Source: Syntrophales bacterium (GTDB taxonomy: Bacteria > Desulfobacterota > Syntrophia > Syntrophales > UBA4778). Taken from it: a stretch of DNA of 56,496 nucleotides. This document shows positions 53,711-56,496 of the stretch, in pieces; position 1 is the stretch's first letter; each line of letters opens with the position of its first letter. A model generated the notes under the pieces. The model saw only the letters and a program-made list of their open reading frames with translations. It was not told the origin of the DNA and did no database searches. A program made the translations under genes and the position numbers. The stretch covers positions 91,876 to 148,371 of the forward strand of contig JAQTPK010000002.1 of NCBI GenBank assembly GCA_028712885.1. The letters are read 5' to 3'.

Positions 53711-56496
53711 TCAGAACCTCAAAGTCTTCTGCCAGGCTTCCTTCAATTCCCGGATATCCTCTTCGATAACGATCCGCCCGTCCAGGCCCTTTGCCCGGAA
53801 AACGTTTCCGCCGGCTACTTCCCCGATATCGGCAAATTCGTTTCCGCGCAGGATTTTTTCAAACCTGCCCTTCGCTTCCGGCCGCACGGTTGCGACAAAA
53901 CGGCTCTGCGATTCGGAGAAGAGGAGAAAATCGTCCCGCTCGACGCCCTCCCGCGGAATTTTCGCCAATTCTATATCCATGCCCAGCCCGCCCGAAAAAG
54001 CCGTTTCCGCCAGGGCGACTCCCAGTCCTCCGTCGGAGCAGTCATGGCAGGAAGCGACCAGTCCTTCCCGGATGGCCCGGCTGACGGCCTCATACAGCTT
54101 TTTCGCCTTCCGGGCATCCACTTTCGGAACGCTGTTTCCAACCGCGCCGTGCATGGCGTACCATTCGGACCCTCCCAGCTCGCGGCGGGTAATGCCCAGC
54201 ACGTAAACCCTGTCCCCCGGCCGCTTTGCATCCATGGTGACCGCCTGGCGGACATCGTCCATCATCCCGATGGTCGAGAAGAGAAGGGTGGGCGGAATGG
54301 AAATCTTTGTCGCCCCGATCTGGTAATCGTTTTTCATGCTGTCTTTTCCGGAAATGCACGGCACCCCGAAGATTGTCGTATAATCGAACAGAGCCTGATT
54401 GGCCCTGACGAGCTGCGCCAGCTTGTATTCGCCGTCCGGCGTCTTCTCCGACTGCACGGGATCGCACCAGCAGAAATTGTCCAGTCCCGCTATCTTTCCG
54501 AGGGAGCCTCCCACGGCTATTGTGTTGCGGACGGCCTCGTCCACAGCGCAGGCAGCCATATGGTACGTATCGATATCGCCGTATCTGGGACATATTCCGT
54601 TGGCAACGATAACCCCCTCGAACGAGTCGAGGAGGGGCCGGATGACGGCGGCATCGGAAGGACCGTCGTTGGCGCTCCCGACGAGCGGTTTCACGACGCT
54701 CCCGCCCTGGACCTCGTGATCGTACTGGCGGACTACGGATTCCTTGCTGCACACGTTCAGCCGCCCGAGGATGCTCCGGAGCGAAGCGCCGCAGTGGAGG
54801 GGCTCCGGTATTTCCGGCTCTTCCCGTTCGGGCGGCTTCCATTTCGCCCGCAGCTTCATCTGGGGAACGCCTTCGTGAAGGAATTTCATATCCAGATACC
54901 CGACCGTGCGTTCTCCGTAGCGGATGTGCAGACGTCCGGAGCCGGTGAATTTTCCGAGGACTGTCGCCTCGACGTCCATCCTTCGGGCCAGATCGAGGAA
55001 CGCGCCGATTCTGCGGGGCGGCACCGCCAGCGTCATCCTCTCCTGGGCTTCCGACAAAAAGATTTCCCAGGGATTCAGTCCGGCGTACTTGAGAGGGGCC
55101 CTGGCCAGGTCGATTTCCGCCCCGCCGCTCAGCCTTGCCAGTTCTCCGACCGAAGAGGAGAGCCCGCCCGCCCCGTTGTCCGTGATGCACCGGTACAGCC
55201 CGCGGTCTCTCGCCAGCAGGAGAAAATCAGTCATCTTCTTCTGGGTGATGGGGTCGCCGATCTGGACGGCGCTGACCGGCGAGCCTTCGTGCAGCTCCTC
55301 GGAGGAGAAGGTCGCGCCGTGTATCCCGTCCTTCCCGATCCTGCCGCCCGTCATGACGACGAGGTCGCCGGTCCGTATTTCCTTCACGTGGGAGGCTTTT
55401 CCCGCAATCCGGGCCGGCATTATCCCTCCCGTCCCGCAATAGACGAGGGGCTTGCCGAGGAACCTGTCGTCGAATACGATGCAGCCGTTTACCGTCGGAA
55501 TGCCGCTCTTGTTTCCGCCGTGCTCGACGCCTTCGCGCACTCCCTCATAGATGCGCCTCGGATGCAGAATGCGCGGCGGGAGAGCGCCGGAAAAAAACGG
55601 ATCTGCGAAGCAGAAGACGTCCGTGTTGAATATCAGCCTGGCGCCCAGGCCCGTCCCGAACGGGTCCCGGTTGACGCCGACGATGCCCGTCAGGGCCCCT
55701 CCGTACGGGTCCAGCGCCGAAGGCGAGTTGTGGGTCTCCACCTTGAAAACGAGGTTGAACCGGTCGTTGAAGCGGATGATGCCGGCGTTGTCCGAGAAGA
55801 CGGACAGGCACCAGTCCTTCTTCCCCATCCGCCGGCGGATCTTCCCCGTAGACCCTTTGATGAAGCGGTCGAACAAGGAATTTATTCTCGAGATTCTCCC
55901 GAGATCGTCTTCGTAATGGATCAGGCTGTTGAATATCTTGTGTTTGCAGTGTTCGGACCACGTCTGGGCGATCGACTCCAGCTCCACGTCCGTGAGCCGG
56001 CTTCCGATCCCGGCCTTTCTGCGCCCGGCCAGCACCGCCGGTTTTTTCATATAGGCCTGCACGGCTTTCATTTCCTCGAGCGACAGCGCCAGGAGCCTGC
56101 TGCCGCTTATTTCGCGCAGCGCTTCGTCCCCGACGTCGAGATCGATTTCCTCCACAACGGGCCTGTCCTCTCCCGTAACTTTCGGCGCCCGCGCGGGCAT
56201 GCCCCTGCGGAGATCCCACTGCGCGAAGCTCAGGATATCGAACCGCTGGATCAGCTCGTTCGCCAGGAGACCGGACGCGATCCACTCTATCTCATCGCGG
56301 CCGAGAGCGCCGCGGATGAGATACTGTCTCGAGGTGTACACCGAGATATCCCTGTCCGGGTCTTCCAGTAAAAGGCGAATCGCTTCGCGGGCCGTTCTCC
56401 CGACATTGTCGGTCACGCCGGGCCTGAACCCGACCTCTATCAGCCAGTCGAATTTTCCGGCCAGCCCGCCGTTGACGGCCGTCTTCTGTATGATGG
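53711..56496 (-). CDS. purL: Phosphoribosylformylglycinamidine synthase PurL (5' partial)
   Basis: At least 928 codons are visible; the frame runs off the right edge, so the true start is outside. The first visible residues (IEVGFRPGVTDNVGRTARE) are the end of a fused PurS-like domain. Then come the linker and FGAM synthase halves with WSEHCKHKIF, KVETHNSPSALDPYGGALTG, GARLIFNTDVFCF, CHDCSDGGLGVALAE and FLLFSESQSR. It converts FGAR to FGAM with ammonia from PurQ. The arrangement is a PurS-PurL fusion with separate PurQ. Confidence 0.96.
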   Translation of the reverse strand, partial: IIQKTAVNGGLAGKFDWLIEVGFRPGVTDNVGRTAREAIRLLLEDPDRDISVYTSRQYLIRGALGRDEIEWIASGLLANELIQRFDILSFAQWDLRRGMPARAPKVTGEDRPVVEEIDLDVGDEALREISGSRLLALSLEEMKAVQAYMKKPAVLAGRRKAGIGSRLTDVELESIAQTWSEHCKHKIFNSLIHYEDDLGRISRINSLFDRFIKGSTGKIRRRMGKKDWCLSVFSDNAGIIRFNDRFNLVFKVETHNSPSALDPYGGALTGIVGVNRDPFGTGLGARLIFNTDVFCFADPFFSGALPPRILHPRRIYEGVREGVEHGGNKSGIPTVNGCIVFDDRFLGKPLVYCGTGGIMPARIAGKASHVKEIRTGDLVVMTGGRIGKDGIHGATFSSEELHEGSPVSAVQIGDPITQKKMTDFLLLARDRGLYRCITDNGAGGLSSSVGELARLSGGAEIDLARAPLKYAGLNPWEIFLSEAQERMTLAVPPRRIGAFLDLARRMDVEATVLGKFTGSGRLHIRYGERTVGYLDMKFLHEGVPQMKLRAKWKPPEREEPEIPEPLHCGASLRSILGRLNVCSKESVVRQYDHEVQGGSVVKPLVGSANDGPSDAAVIRPLLDSFEGVIVANGICPRYGDIDTYHMAACAVDEAVRNTIAVGGSLGKIAGLDNFCWCDPVQSEKTPDGEYKLAQLVRANQALFDYTTIFGVPCISGKDSMKNDYQIGATKISIPPTLLFSTIGMMDDVRQAVTMDAKRPGDRVYVLGITRRELGGSEWYAMHGAVGNSVPKVDARKAKKLYEAVSRAIREGLVASCHDCSDGGLGVALAETAFSGGLGMDIELAKIPREGVERDDFLLFSESQSRFVATVRPEAKGRFEKILRGNEFADIGEVAGGNVFRAKGLDGRIVIEEDIRELKEAWQKTLRF

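Noticed and set aside
54044-56371. Long open frame (775 codons) on the plus strand opposite purL
   Set aside because: Antisense to conserved PurL motifs throughout; composition (Arg, Asp and Pro rich) is typical of a shadow frame.

Overview
This 56.5 kb window is a moderately GC-rich bacterial chromosome segment. It carries a full-length FtsK, RimO, SSB and RarA, a TatA, a GSI-alpha type glutamine synthetase, a split archaeal-type glutamate synthase with ferredoxin subunits, a TrpB2, two PEP-CTERM exported proteins and a sigma-54 network. This mixture, together with intergenic seven-base repeats, suggests a Gram-negative anaerobe or facultative anaerobe of the Desulfobacterota (deltaproteobacterial) kind or a neighbouring phylum. 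That placement is inference: there is no rRNA or tRNA in the window.

Layout. 1-4.9 kb, plus strand: a VIT/CCC1-like membrane protein, CutA, an AAA ATPase coupled to a TOPRIM-like protein, a nitroreductase-like protein and the NAD(P)HX repair enzyme. 5-12.6 kb, minus strand: polyprenyl diphosphate synthase, RimO, FtsK, PlsC and a KefB-like antiporter. 12.7-18 kb: an NhaP2-like antiporter, a frameshifted kinase-like gene, ssb, tatA, a RodZ-like gene and a SuhB-like phosphatase. 18-22 kb: a tightly coupled operon of a lysine 2,3-aminomutase homologue, two D-Ala-D-Ala-ligase-like ATP-grasp enzymes of identical length and a GNAT acetyltransferase. I regard this operon as the best candidate for an undescribed small-molecule pathway. 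A structured RNA with mutually exclusive hairpins and an intrinsic terminator lies between it and trpB2.

26-49 kb, plus strand: a glutamine-centred island. It holds a giant GlmS-like protein coupled to guaA, glnA, a class I amidotransferase-like protein lacking the catalytic His, a five-gene glutamate synthase, carA, carB, purF, a NifA-like sigma-54 activator and pyrG. Near-consensus sigma-54 promoters precede glnA and the glutamate synthase operon. Each has a similar dyad centred exactly 105.5 bp upstream of the -24 GG, so the activator encoded in the same operon is a natural candidate regulator. purQ and a 5'-truncated purL (minus strand) close the window.

49-52.8 kb: a small conserved-looking protein, an isolated DinB little-finger fragment, YhbY, a monooxygenase-fold protein, an SDR and two tandem PEP-CTERM proteins.

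At least eleven intergenic places carry short arrays with a seven-base (once eight-base) period. Most are arranged as imperfect inverted pairs, and the unit sequence differs from site to site. Several gene ends (three stop codons) and two gene starts lie in or against these arrays, so they have shaped gene boundaries here. Most genes are ordinary housekeeping genes and are annotated from recognisable motifs; no database search was possible.
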